Below are positions 23,526 through 34,475 of a stretch of 64,000 nt of DNA, in pieces. The DNA lies in NCBI RefSeq assembly GCF_003265705.1, contig NW_020312867.1:10081228-10145227 (forward strand), given 5' to 3'. Positions within the stretch are counted from its first letter, which is position 1, and each line of letters opens with the position of its first letter. Origin of the DNA: Callorhinus ursinus (lineage: Eukaryota; Chordata; Mammalia; Carnivora; Otariidae). Position numbers and translations under genes: made by a program. The notes below the pieces were generated by a model. It saw only the letters and a program-made list of their open reading frames with translations, did no database searches and had not been told where the DNA came from.

Positions 23526-24419
23526 GGCCAGTTGTCTTTTAACTCTATTACTGTTTTCATAATATCTTATCCATGCATAGGAGAAAACGTTTGGTTCTCT
23601 ACTGTAGAAATTTGAGGGACAGGGCATGCATCCAACTCATCTAATAGAAAATTCAAGTTCTCTCTCTTTAAATTGGTGATCTCCTCCCAAGACTGGTGTC
23701 CTTCACATTGATATCAAGGCCATTTCCTATATTTGTGGGGCTTGCCTATAGAGGCCATCAGGAGCTCTGCCAACAGCTAAGGGAGCTAACCCTGTGCTCC
23801 TAGATGAAGGATCCCTCAACATTTTCCTGTAGAGCCTGCCAAGGACTGTTGGGATTTTATATTTATAAGTTGACCTATCCCTCACAAGGAAGCTGCTACC
23901 AATGGAGCTTCCTTTCTACCTAAAACCCTCCTAGTTGTGTTTGTTCCAAACCCTCAGGATCAACCTTTTTCACAGGCCATATAGTACCTTATATGTTAGG
24001 TAAGATGCTGACATCTATAATCAGAGAACTGCTTTGTTCCAGGCAGACTAAAAGTATAAGAAGATCTTTGACATACAAAAAAATGTTGATGTTTCAAATA
24101 GCACAGAGTGAGGTCCCGTGATACCCAGGGAAGGTCAGACAGATGATCAGATAGCTTACCAGGGCAGCATTCATCCTTGCAATTGAGTGCTCAATAAATA
24201 TCCATTGTATATATAGTAGACTGATGCCTCTCCCAGATTTCCTTTATTGGATCCTTTTACAGCTGTGCATGCTGGCTGACTGCTAAATGAGATATGTATA
24301 CAAAACACCGCTCTCTTGCCTCAAGGTGGAATCAACTCTATGATATAATCCATGTCCAAAGGCTCTCCATAGGATCAGCCTGAAGCTTGACTCCAGATAA
24401 GACCACCTCCTGGCTTAGC

Positions 24420-24540
24420 TCCCTTCCCTATTCTGTCCTGCTTCCTTCATTGCCTTTCTCCAGAAAGCACTCTCATAAAAAATTATGTACTCAAATCCTG
24501 TTTCAGTCTCTGCTTCTAAGGAAACTGACTTAAGACAATG
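24420..24540 (+). mobile_element. LTR-like 3' end remnant
   Basis: CTCAAATCCTGTTTCAGTCTC..CTGACTTAAGACA resembles the end of the 13040-type LTR. Confidence 0.35.
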
Positions 24541-25043
24541 CATGAGTAAAAGCCAAAAAATTGTAAAACCATTCATGTCCTTGACCTGGAGACAAGGCAA
24601 AGATATAGAAAATGATGACATGAAATCAGAGAGAGCAAAGGGCCACATGAACAGAGAAAATGCCTTTGTTGAGTAAAAAAAAAAAAAAAAAGAGCAGAGG
24701 TAACTTCAAACCATCCTAGTGGATACAAACCTCCTTGGCCATGCAGTTGGAGCAGTTCTAGGAATTTTTGCCATTGACATTAACATTTCCAGGTGGTAGT
24801 GGCCACTTGAAAGGACAGTGGAGAAAAAGATGGTGTGGGATTTCAGGTAGAACAGTCACAGAGCATTGGTGATAAGGTGTGAGGAGTCCAACAGACATGC
24901 TTCTGGAGCTGCAATGATGCTTTTCGTGAGGAACAACCAGACGATAATATCAGAACTCGCTGTGTGTTATATATAGATGACTCATTGTACATTATATATG
25001 TATATATAATTATACAGCCGTTCTTTTTTTTAAGATTTTATTT

Positions 25044-25243
25044 ACTTATTTTTTTTAAAGATTTACTTTATTTATTTGACAGAGAGGGATGAAGCAGGAG
25101 AGGAAATACAAGCGGGGAGTGGGAGAGGGAGAAGCAGGCTCTCTGCTGAGCCAGGAGCCCGATGCGGGGCTCTATCCCAGGACCCCGGGATCATGACCTG
25201 AGCCGAAGGCAGATGCCTAACAACTGAGCCACCCAGGAGCCCC
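25044..25243 (-). mobile_element. Can-SINE nested in the tail of the outer SINE
   Basis: Antisense full-length copy; TSD AAGATTTTATTT at 25032-25043 and 25244-25255. Confidence 0.9.
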
Positions 25244-25322
25244 AAGATTTTATTTTTAAGTAACCTCTCCATCCAACATGGGGCTCCAACTTACAACCTC
25301 GAGATTAAGAGTTGCATATTCT

Positions 25323-25520
25323 GGGGCGCCTGGGGCGCTCAGTTGGTTAAGCGTCTGCCTTCGGCTCAGGTCATGATCCCAGGGTCCTGGGATAGAGCCC
25401 CGCATCGGGCTCCCGGCTCAGCGGGGAGCCTGCTTCTCCCTCTCTCTCTGCTGCTCCCCCTGCTTGTGCTCTATCCCTCTCTCTCTCAAATAAATAATAA
25501 AATCTTAAAAAAGAAAAAAA
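25323..25520 (+). mobile_element. Can-SINE nested in the body of the outer SINE
   Basis: Sense, little diverged; TSD AGTTGCATATTCT at 25310-25322 and 25521-25533. Confidence 0.94.
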
Positions 25521-25580
25521 AGTTGCATATTCTACTGACTAAGCCAGCCAGGTGCCTCTATACAGCCATTCTTAATTCTT

Positions 25581-25794
25581 TTTTTTAATTTTATTTTTAT
25601 TTTTATTTTTTTAAGATTTTATTTATTTGCGAGAGAGAGAATGAGAGACAGAGAGCATGAGAGGGAGGAGGGTCAGAGGGAGAAGAAGATTCCCTGCTGA
25701 GCAGGGAGCCCGATGTGGGACTTGATCCTGGGACTCCAGGATCATGACCTGAGCTGAAGGCAGTTGCTTAACCAACTGAGCCACCCAGGCGCCC
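25581..25794 (-). mobile_element. Can-SINE, first of a tandem pair
   Basis: Antisense full-length copy behind a T/A-rich tail. CATTCTTAATTCTT (25567-25580) precedes it and recurs only after its partner, at 25995. Confidence 0.92.
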
Positions 25795-25994
25795 TCTTTT
25801 TTTTTTTTTTTTTAAGATTTATTTATTTATTTATTTGAGAGAGAGAGAGAGTACATGAGATGGGGGGAGGGTCAGAGGGAGAAGCAGGCTCCTTTGCTGA
25901 GCAGGGAGCCTGATGTGGGACTCGATCCCAGGACTCCAGGATCATGACCTGAGCCGAAGGCAGTCGCTTAACCAACTGAGCCACCCAGGTGCCC
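25795..25994 (-). mobile_element. Can-SINE, second of a tandem pair
   Basis: Antisense copy abutting the previous one at a T run; CATTCTTAATTCTT follows at 25995-26008. Confidence 0.92.
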
Positions 25995-26054
25995 CATTCT
26001 TAATTCTTAATCAAGTCTACCTCACAAGACTTATTCTTGTCTTTGGAGGAAGCA

Positions 26055-26480
26055 AGATACAGAGTATTTTGGTCATCCATTGTGGTCCCAAAACAAACCA
26101 TCCCCAAACTTAGTGGCTTAAAGAAGCATACTTCTTTATGTTGCTTATATATCTGCAGTTTGGGGTGGGTTCAGCAGAGATGATGCCCCTCTGCTTCATC
26201 AGTGTCTGGGGCCTTAACCAGGAAGACCTGAGTGGCTGGGGTCTAGAATGGCTGGGGCTGGCTTCCTTGTCTCAGAGTGGCTGGGCTTCCTTTATGGCAG
26301 CTGGATTTCCTTAGAGCAAGTTCCGAAGGCACTCAAAAAGTGGCAAAACTTCTTGGATCTAGACTCAGAAGTTCCAGTGTATCACTTCCATCACAGTCTA
26401 TTGGTTCAGCAAACACTAAGACCAGCCTATATTGAAGGAGTGGGGTAAATTAGTCCCCATCTCTCCATGGAAGGAGTGCA
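26055..26480 (-). mobile_element. Old LTR-like repeat, antisense
   Basis: AAACAAACCATCCCCAAACTTAGTGGCTTAAA start and TATCACTTCCATCACAGTCTATTGG later; same broad class as 20030. Confidence 0.55.
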
Positions 26481-26507
26481 AAACAATTTACAGACTTATA
26501 TACATAT

Positions 26508-26697
26508 ATTTTTCTTTAAGAGAGGGAGAGAGAGGGGGTGGGGAGGAGGAGAGGGAGGGAGGAAGAGAGAGAATCTTAAGCAGGCTCCATGCCCAGCACA
26601 GAGCCCAATGCAGGGTTCCATCTCACAACCCTGAGATCATGACCTGAGCCAAAATCAAGAGTCAGACGCTTAACTGACTGTGCTATCCAGGTGCCCC
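26508..26697 (-). mobile_element. Can-SINE, diverged
   Basis: Antisense copy with a purine-rich centre, ending TATCCAGGTGCCCC. Confidence 0.88.
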
Positions 26698-27574
26698 AAA
26701 AGGTGCATTTGGTGCCTGAACAGGGACTCGAATCAGCCATCTTTAATCCACTATGCAGAAGTATAAAGTGCAGGGGACTCTTTGACAACAACATTAAAGG
26801 AGAAAGAAGATAGCAATATTTCCCTTCATAGGTCAAGGTAAGATTTTGTTTGTTTTTTAAGGCAAGATAATTTGAGCAAAACAGGGCTAAGGAAAGAGAA
26901 CCAGAGAAGGGAGTAGATTAAAGAAGAGAGAAAACATCTGCTGCAGCAAGGTTCTAAGGCAGCCATATTGCTGCTCTGTGGATGCAAACTGTTTTCTGTT
27001 ATCCCTGAGTGTTGGTAAAATTATGTGAAACTTCATAGTCTGGGTTCAGTTTTGCTGTGGGGAATGAAGGAAAAGATTGGTTCCACTTCTGGCCTAGAGG
27101 AGTAGGGGCAGCAGTGCCGCCTGAAGCCAGGCCACGGCTTCATGTAAGCCACCTCCATCTGACAGGGTCCTTGCCAGACGGTAGGGCCATGTCTTCCATT
27201 TCCCTACCTCATCCTATACAGCCCTTGTAGAACACTGTAGCCAAAACCACCTGCAAACCAGAATGCCAGTGGTAGGGCCTAGGCCAAACAATACATTTCA
27301 CAAAGGAATAGGAAGGATGTGTGGGTGGAGAGCTGGGGGTGAGGCTGGGGTGCTGCTAAGCTTCACCAGTCTTGAAGTGACTGCACAGTAAGGTAGGTCA
27401 GGACCTGGACATGAGTGTGGGGGTATATCCTAGAATCAGAATTCTGTGTTCTAAGGTAAAGCTGAAACTCTCCACAAGTATATGGAGGGGATTTCTTTGT
27501 TTCCCAGGGACTGCAGGGTGCTCAAACTCTGAGGTAACTGCTACAGGAATATTCTTCACCACACAAGGCTTGTG

Positions 27575-28220
27575 TCAGACAATGTTCTGGTTATCTATCG
27601 CTGAATAACAAACCTCTTGAAAACTTAGAGGTTTAAACCAGCAGCCAATTTATCATTTCTCAGGATTTTGGAAAAGGCACAGTAGGAAAGACTTACCTCT
27701 GTTTTAGGTAATGAGGAACAGCACAGATAGCTGGGACAACCTAGATGGCTTCTCCCCTCAATGACTGGTCCCTCAGCTGGAATAGGTTCATCAGGTTCAT
27801 GTGCCCGGGACCTCAGTTCTTGGTGATAACTGGGTCCTTACTTTTCCTCCAAGTAGTCTCAGGGTCTTTCCCTCTCCATGTGGTCTCTGTGTGCCATCTT
27901 TCTACAGCAAGGTGGAAGAAGGGGAGCAGCTCAGGATTATCAAGAGCTCGAAATCAAGGTTACCCGGTATTCTCAAAGCTCATCTCTGAAATTGGCAGTC
28001 ACTTCTGCCACATTCTTCCATTGGTTAAATCGAGTCACAGGTCCAGTCCAGGTTCCAGGGTCGATGACCCCATAAGGTTATACCGTGAAGAGGCATGTTT
28101 CAGTGGGGCCACCAAAGTAAGACTACCTGACAAGAACGTGTCTAGGAGCAGATGTGTGTGGGCTGAGGGTGCCCCAATTCCTAATTTTATATTGGCTTCT
28201 CTTCAGAGATGTTTGAGAAC
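27575..28220 (-). mobile_element. Old LTR-like repeat, antisense
   Basis: GGTTATCTATCGCTGAATAAC..GAAAACTTAGAGG and CTTCTGCCACATTCTTCC..GGTTAAATCGAGTCACAGG. It carries a fortuitous 163-codon frame. Confidence 0.5.
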
Positions 28221-28334
28221 AAATAGTGGGGAGTAAGGTAACCCCAAACTTCCTCTACATTATTAAAGGTGGGGGATCTGGTCGGCCACTGGATCAGCCT
28301 GAATCAAGAAAGGCCGGGCTGTGTGTGTCTTTCT

Positions 28335-28460
28335 ATTAGGCATTTATTGCGCATGGCTTAGGCGCTGGGTTCTTAACACACGTGTTACTTCGTTATCCCT
28401 CCTTTACAGAGGAGAAAGCGGAGGCTGGAACACAGCACTCTTTTCTACAGTACCGCACAC
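28335..28460 (+). mobile_element. MIR remnant
   Basis: GGCATTTATTGCGCATG..GGCGCTGGGTTCTTAACACACG..CCTTTACAGAGGAGAAAGCGGAGGC follows the MIR order; just upstream of the CpG island. Confidence 0.5.
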
Positions 28461-28910
28461 CACGGTACACACCACGACGAAGCTCCTAGGCCCTTTCTGC
28501 CCCGCAGGTAGAGTCGGAGCAGAGCGGTGATGCCGGGGTCTCCGGGAGGGCAGTGCTCAACACGGCCGGCTTGCCCAGCGGAGCGGACGGCTCCCAAGCA
28601 GCCAACCGGAAGAGGATGCTAACCTGTCACCGCCGGGCCGCGGGACGAGCACTGGAGCGCTAAGGCGCCTTGAACCCGAGGCAGGCGGGGGTCTCATCAA
28701 CCCGCAGACCCAGGGCCAGACACCCGCCTCCTGGGCCGAGCGTGCGGGACGAGAGCCAACCCGCGCCGCGCCCCGCCCACGCACGCACGCGTCGCCCCGC
28801 CTGCCGCGCCGCTCTGGCCCCGCCCTCAGGATTGACCGCCCGAGCCACCGTCCGCACAGCCCCGCCCCGCACGGCCAGGCAAAGCGGAGCCGGCCGTGCG
28901 GTGTGTGTGT

Positions 28911-28985
28911 ATGTGTTCGCGGGGCGCCGTCTCAGCCCCGGGAAGATGGTGGTGGCGGCGGCGGCGGCCACTCAGGCAAGGCTGA
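28911..28985 (+). promoter_or_regulatory. Upstream ORF overlapping the ATRN start codon
   Basis: An ATG at 28911 opens a 24-codon frame that stops at TGA 28983-28985. It runs across the ATRN ATG (28946) in a different frame. Its start context is weak (T at -3, T at +4), while the main ATG is strong, so leaky scanning is expected. If the transcript starts upstream of 28911, ribosomes that use this ATG would miss the main start and lower ATRN output. The regulatory role is inference. Confidence 0.6.
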
Positions 28986-29328
28986 GGAAGAGGACGGCGG
29001 CGACGACAACGCCTGCCGACAGGAACGGCGGACAGCGCCGGCACTGGGACGCGACCGGGGCTGGGAGGCCGGGGCTGGGGGCCGGGCTGCGCCTCTCGCG
29101 GCGGCGGTTGCTGCCGCTGCTGCTGCTGCTTGCGCCGCCGCTGCTGCTGCCCTGGGCGGCCGAGGCCGCGGCGGCGGCGGCGGCGGTGTCGGGCTCAGCC
29201 GTAGCCGAGGCCAAGGAATGTGACCGACCCTGTGTCAACGGCGGCCGCTGCAACCCTGGCACCGGCCAGTGCGTCTGCCCCGCTGGCTGGGTGGGCGAGC
29301 AATGCCAGCACTGCGGGGGCCGCTTCAG
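28946..29328 (+). CDS. ATRN: Attractin exon 1 (N-terminal coding part; gene continues beyond the window)
   Basis: Attractin is a large type I membrane or secreted glycoprotein (EGF, CUB, kelch, C-type lectin and PSI domains). It acts as an accessory receptor in agouti/melanocortin signalling and in myelin maintenance. This exon encodes 127 codons plus two bases (phase 2). The start ATG has a strong Kozak context (A at -3, G at +4). Residues 1-52 are Ala/Arg/Gly-rich and 55-72 form a Leu-rich hydrophobic segment (signal/propeptide region). An Ala run and an AKECDRPC motif follow. Residues 92-123 form an EGF-like module with cysteines at 92, 96, 102, 109, 111, 120 and 123. The exon ends in GGRF(R) at a GTAAGT donor. 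The EGF part appears identical to human ATRN as I recall it; the Leu stretch is somewhat shorter and the extreme N-terminus diverges. The paralogue ATRNL1 is less likely, because the Ala-rich leader and EGF sequence match ATRN. The frame is open upstream to a TAA at 28661 but holds no ATG. Confidence 0.96.
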
Positions 29329-29334
29329 GTAAGT
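29329..29334 (+). other. ATRN: Splice donor of ATRN exon 1
   Basis: The sequence CAG|GTAAGT is a perfect U1-complementary 5' splice site. It splits an Arg codon (AG|R) in phase 2, as expected for this exon of attractin. Confidence 0.93.
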
Positions 29335-30230
29335 GGGGGGTGATGTTGGAGGGTCGGGCCCAGAGGGAGACTGAGGCTATGGGCAGGCAGCACGAGATGG
29401 TTCCAGGCCGGAGGCAGATGCCGGACAGAAAGTGGGGAGGATAGGGCCGCCCCACGGTGTTTGAGGACCCTTTGCTTCCGAGGAGATCATCGTCTCTGGC
29501 CTAGGGTCTTCTTGAACTGAAAGATGAAAAGATTCGAGGCAAGGGTGGAGGCACCCCAGAGAGGTTTGGGTGCGGCGGGTACAGGAGAAGAAAGCTCGGG
29601 GTCCCAAAGAGTATTAAAGCCAGTCCCTGAAACTGGGCCTCTTTTGGATAAACGAGGTGTACAAGAAAAGACGAGCTAGTCTTACTTAAACACTTCCTTT
29701 TAACATCCCCTTGTTCCCTAGGGCCTGAGGAGTTCCCGGACTCGTTGGAGATGTAGGGTACTCCGAAGAAACAGGGCCCTGGAAGTGATTTGTTGGCTGA
29801 AGATAGAAGGGAAAGGGTAGATCAGGATTGTGAGATACCAGAGATAGAAGAATCAGTGGTTGTTGGCTAGAGGAAAGTGAGGAAACGAGCCTTTTGAAGC
29901 TCACCAGAGGCGGCTGATTGGAACAGGGTGGAGAGGGCATAGAAGGAGGTTCCTGTTTGCCCTGATTTCTGGAGAATATGGAGTTCTGAGTTGGCCTGGT
30001 TTGGGACAGTACCTCCTGGAGAAATCATTAATTCATTAATTAAGAGTCATCTGTTATTTGCTTCAGTTGTGGAAGGATTTCTAGGTAATACGCATGAACA
30101 AGTAGATTAGCCAGACTTTGGCCTAGTCCACATGGAGTTTGGAATACAGCAAGAGAAAGATAGGTACACAAATGACCCTAGTCATAAGGACTACAGAGTC
30201 ATTCATGCCTTTGGCAGATTTTACTAAACG

Positions 30231-30430
30231 TTTTTTTAAAAAAATTTTATTTATTTGAGAGAGAGAGAATGAGAGAGAGAGAGAGAGCGCACATGAGAGG
30301 GGGGAGGGTCAGAGGGCGAAGCGGACTCCCTGCCGAGCAGGGAGCCCGATGCGGGACTCGATCCCGGGACTCCAGGATCATGACCTGAGCCGAAGGCAGT
30401 CGCTTAACCAACTGAGCCACCCAGGCGCCC
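30231..30430 (-). mobile_element. Can-SINE with TSD
   Basis: Nearest SINE downstream of ATRN exon 1. TTTACTAAAC at 30220-30229 and 30431-30440. Confidence 0.94.
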
Positions 30431-30439
30431 TTTACTAAA

Positions 30440-31950
30440 CATTTTTGATGTCAGCTGTGGAGGAGTGGGGAAATACCGAGACCCAGGCAGCCTGGGTCCC
30501 TCCTCTCAGGGATCTTACAGTCTAGGCGGGAGGGGGGAGATAGGCAGTTAATAAGTAAATAAGCAAATAAATAAAGGAATAAACGAACAAGAAAATTTCA
30601 GGTAACAGTGCTGTCAAGAAAATAAAACAGGACGGCCTGATAGAGAATTATAACCAGTGAGTAACTTTAGGAGAAACCTCTCATTTGAAGTGACATTTGA
30701 TCTGACCTGAATGGGGCACAATGGAGAACCTGTGGGAATTCAGGGAGGGAGGTTGTGACTAGCTGGGGGAATGCAAGGAAGACTTCAAGGAGAAAGTGAC
30801 ATTGGATTTGAGCGTTTGAAGCAAGTAGGATTTGGAACTGTGTAGCTGGGAAAAAAAATTCCAGATGGGAGGAAAATTGTAAACAAAATTGTGGAGACCA
30901 GAAAGTAAAGTTTTGCTGGTACGAGGGTATACGGAAGAGAAGAGAGTTGTGAGAGGGAGGTTTGGAATGGTAGAATTTAGACTCAGTGTCAGTTCTTCAG
31001 GGGAACTCAGAGAACATTGAGGAGCTGAGCACTTACTGTATTGTTATGGAGAAACCAAGTGGTTTCATGATCAGCGTGTAGTGCGTCTTGGGTTGTAACT
31101 TAACTTACAGCTGTAAGTAAGGTGTTCTGGTATATGCATTACATTAGCCTGCACATATTTATTGAGGGCTGCCCTGGGGTAAATTGTAAGATACAAGTGG
31201 CAAACAAGACCGACACAGTCCTGCTCTTGTGGAGCTTACATGCTAGCTTGGGAATAAGAAATTTAATAATCAACTTATTAGTATTTTGCCTGGGGCTATG
31301 GAGGCAAAGGAGAGGGCAAGCAGAGGACGTGACTTAGTTTGGAATGTTAAGGCTAGTGGCTCAGTGACTTTTGAGTTGAGATCTGAGAAGTAGAATAGCA
31401 CTACCTACATGAGGGGTGGGGTGCTAAGGGGCCGGCATGTACAGAGGCTTGGGGATGAGGGGCATCATGGCAAGCTGAAGAGAAGGCCAGATAGCTGAAG
31501 CAGAGAGCAAATGGGAGCATGGCAAAACTGGAGGTAGGCAGGGGCCAGGCCATGTGAAGCCCTCTAGGTTGGGTTGAGAATTTTGACCTTTAGCTCTTGA
31601 GCAGTGGAATGGCGCAGTTAATTCACATTTTCATGACATTACAGGCTTTTAGATGGGAGCCAGAGCAGGAATGGCCTTGAAGGTAATAAGGCCAGAGTAT
31701 TTTGAATTTGAGGCGCTTCTAAAAGCAAGTGAATGGACTGTTGTGTCAGATGAGAACCCTTTAAGTTCTGAGAATCTGGAATGCCATGGAAGGCAGTGGG
31801 GGCCCACAGGGTGTGGAGGAACATGCATAGCAAGATCAGTCTGTCTGTACTGGTCAGAGCGGGTGGACTCATTGTAAGCATGAGAGGTGGTGGGCAACTG
31901 GGTCAGGGCGGCAGTAACGAGAGCCTAGGATAGGTTGTGGGAATGGAGGC
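30440..31950. mobile_element. Old mammalian interspersed repeats, two copies, family unassigned
   Basis: About 30440-31050 and 31140-31950 share a known mammalian text type: CAGTCTAGG..GAGATAGGCAGTTAATAAGTAAATAA / GTGGAGCTTACATGC..AAGAAATTTAATAATC, then GGCCAGGCCATGTGAAGCCC..TTGACC. Not coding. Confidence 0.5.
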
Positions 31951-32794
31951 AGGGTGGGTGCTAGGTGATATTGCAGAGGTAAAAGACAGGTCTTGCTTTG
32001 AAACTGGTTTGTTCTGGGGAAGGGAGGGGGATGGTGAGGGAAAGAAAACTAAATCCTATCTTGGGTGACTGAGAGGATAGTAATACCTTACCGGACACAG
32101 GGACACAGGAGGAGCAGTTTTCTACACGCTGAGGTTAGGTGCTGTCAGGGTATCCACTTGGCAGGACAGGTGTAAGTGTTGGAGTCGTCCAGGTATAGAG
32201 GGACACAGCCAGGGAGAAAGAGCAGGTCTCTCTCTCATCCAGAGGATCGGAGAGGAGCCACTTGTTGTGGGGAATAAGCAGGCCTGACACTGGTTGTCTC
32301 AGATGGTGTCATTCATGAGTGAAGGGGCTCCCCTGGTTGTCGCGGATGCTCCAGTGGAGCAGCTTCAAGCTGGTGGCAGTGCTCTTTCCTGGGCAAACCG
32401 TTAGGACTTTGGTCCTGATAATTTCAGTATATTTTGTGCGCTTCTGGAATTTGCATTTTTAAAAAATGAAAGTAAGAGGAACTTAATGTCTCTGGCCTTT
32501 TAAAAAAAACTTTCATTAAACTGTTAGTGGAAGGATTATTTTAGGGAAGACTGAAATGTTGGTTTTGATTATAGTGGTACGTATCTTGATTTAACTCACA
32601 GACCTCTTTGTTATTAAACGAAGAGACATTCAAATGAATACCTTTCTGGTATGGATTCCATACCAGAACACTGCATCAAGGCGCAGTGTGTTTTTAAATC
32701 TTTTTAGTTCCATAAATCCTGTGTTATAATTGTTGTTAGAAGGTCTTTTCTAGTAATTGAAAGGAGTGTAGGATAATAAGAGGATTTGATCTCC

Positions 32795-32905
32795 CCAGAG
32801 TTATCACCGAATGCATAGTATATGTCAGGGATCTGGTCAAACATTTTCATATACATCATGTCATTTAATTTTCTGGAGAACTCTGAGGGTGTTCTATAAA
32901 ATTTA
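32795..32905 (+). mobile_element. MIR remnant
   Basis: GCATAGTATATGTCAGGGAT..TACATCATGTCATTTAATTTTC fits the central MIR region. Confidence 0.45.
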
Positions 32906-33044
32906 TATTAGTGTATGGTTGTGGTTAGAAAATCACTTAATTTTTTTCCAAATGAAAGGTACTACAGAAATGATTATTACAGAGGAGAATATTATTGATG
33001 TCAGTTTAGTAAAAGTAACTATGGAATCTTTGGTGGACAATTTC

Positions 33045-33216
33045 TTTTCTTTTTTTTTTTTAAAGATTCCATTTATTTATTTGAGAGAGAGAGAGGGAGA
33101 GAGAGAAGCGGACTCCAGCTGAGCAGAGAGCCTGATGTGGGACTTGATCCCAGGACCCCGGGATCATGACCTGAGCCGAAGGCAGATGCTTAACGGACTG
33201 AGCCACCCAGGCGCCC
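33045..33216 (-). mobile_element. Can-SINE with TSD
   Basis: TGGTGGACAATTTCT (33031) versus TGGTGGACAATTCT (33217). Confidence 0.94.
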
Positions 33217-33289
33217 TGGTGGACAATTCTAAAGCAGTGCCAGTTTCATTCATTTTTATGTTACTGTTTATAATTCAGTGATCATTCTT

Positions 33290-33477
33290 TTTTTTTTTTT
33301 TTTAAAGATTTTATTTATTTGAGAGAGAGAGAGAGAGCACATGAGGGGGGGAGAGTCAGAGGGAGAAGCAGACTCCCTGCCGAGCAGGGAGCCCGATGTG
33401 GGACTCGATCCCAGGACTCCAGGATCATGACCTGAGCCAAAGGCAGTCGCCCAACCAACTGAGCCACCCAGGCGCCC
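33290..33477 (-). mobile_element. Can-SINE with perfect 18-bp TSD
   Basis: AATTCAGTGATCATTCTT at 33272-33289 and 33478-33495. Confidence 0.96.
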
Positions 33478-33714
33478 AATTCAGTGATCATTCTTCTTGT
33501 GACATCACCATGGAGGTTTTTCTTCAGATGATAAATACATTCCATCAAATTAGAAATAAAGATATTAAGTCCATTTATGAAATTAATATGCATTTAATTC
33601 TTCTACGTTCCTGCTATCATCAGAAGTTTGGGAGGATAGACTAGAGTAGCCTAGTGAATGGGAGCCTTATAAGTATGCTGGATGTTAAGAACGTACCTTC
33701 TCTAGAATAAGGAA

Positions 33715-33985
33715 AGAAGTAGGCATTTATTAAGCATCTGTTTTGTTCCTGGCATATGGAATAATGGTGGTAGTAATGGCCCCAACACTAGCTGCCACCA
33801 GCATTTCTCCGTTTTTTCCTAGGTGTTGTGTCAAGTGCCTTTTAGAAATTACTCCTTTTAATCCTTAGAGTGAAGTTATTCCCATTTCACGGGTGAATTA
33901 AAGCTTGGAGATACTGAGTAACTTGCACCATCTCATACAACCTGTGAAAAACTGGACTGGGATTTGAATTCAGGCCTTATTAATT
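33715..33985 (+). mobile_element. MIR
   Basis: AGGCATTTATTAAGCATCTG..TCCTGGCA, TTTTAATCCTTAGAGTGAAG, CCCATTTCACGGGTGAATTA and GGGATTTGAATTCAGGC, in MIR order. Confidence 0.8.
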
Positions 33986-34339
33986 CCCACTCTCTTGCTT
34001 TCCAGTGTACCATTTGGCTTCTCATTTTCTCTTGAGTCCAGTCACAATTTATGAACATTCTTTGGAAGGGCTGCCTAGTGCCATTGAGAAACAGATTAAG
34101 AAACAAAGGAGGAAAAATAGATTTATTACAACACTAAAGCCAGCATTAAAAAAAACAAAACAAAACCTTAACTCAAACCTGTTTGGCTACTGGCAAGGAC
34201 ATAAATACCTATAACCAGTGAAATGAAAATTCTGGAAAATAAAATTTGAAAAAAGAAAAGTAAAAAAAAAAATTTTGGAGAGGTTTTATAGTAGTATTAA
34301 CCTAAAGCCTTAAATTTATGTTCATGAATCAAATTGTCT

Positions 34340-34475
34340 GTTTTCCCCAGTAGAATATAAGCTCCACGAGGGCAGGGATTTCTATCAGTTTTGCTTGTTC
34401 TATTCCCAGAGCCTAGAACAGTGCCTAGGGCATGGTGTGCAATAAATATTTGTTGGATGAAAGAATGAAAAAAGT
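34340..34475 (+). mobile_element. L2 3' end
   Basis: AAGCTCCACGAGGGCAGGG..CCCAGAGCCTAGAACAGTGCC..GCAATAAATATTTGTTGGATGA is diagnostic of L2. Confidence 0.88.

Larger units (their letters stand above)
25022..25558 (-). mobile_element. Short Can-SINE split by two later SINEs (outermost of a nest)
   Basis: Its pieces are 25022-25043, 25244-25322 and 25521-25558. Outer TSD TATACAGCC(G/A)TTCTT lies at 25011-25025 and 25559-25573. Confidence 0.85.
1..28450. other. Intergenic 5' flank of ATRN
   Basis: No exon, RNA gene or intact reading frame could be supported here; frames are short and lie in repeats. Stretches without any recognised element are about 541-1660, 4520-5500, 12110-13040, 15310-15400, 15580-16140, 16380-17330, 19190-20030, 23530-25010 and 26700-27570. 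An 11-C run lies at 870-880. An (AAAC)n stretch lies at about 15768-15786. Confidence 0.7.
28490..29480 (+). promoter_or_regulatory. ATRN: CpG-island promoter of ATRN
   Basis: CpG-dense, GC-rich DNA surrounds exon 1, in sharp contrast with the AT-rich, SINE-filled flanks. Visible elements are three same-orientation GC boxes (CCCCGCCC at 28771, 28818 and 28860) and an ETS/GABPA-type ACCGGAAG at 28605-28612. No TATA box was seen. This is the usual layout of a broadly expressed dispersed-start promoter. The start site itself cannot be read from sequence; it probably lies between about 28600 and 28900. Boundaries are estimated by eye. Confidence 0.85.

Noticed and set aside
27745..28236. 163-codon frame on the + strand
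   Set aside because: It lies in an old antisense LTR-like repeat, and the translation has no recognisable domain or codon-usage signal.
28670..28945. In-frame upstream extension of the ATRN exon (92 codons)
   Set aside because: The frame is open only because the CpG island has few stops. It begins with TTG, contains no ATG, and the ATG at 28946 matches the known attractin N-terminus with a strong Kozak context.
28557..29455. Several minus-strand frames across the ATRN promoter
   Set aside because: Shadows of GC-rich DNA opposite exon 1. A divergent transcript is possible but no splice or start signal supports a protein.
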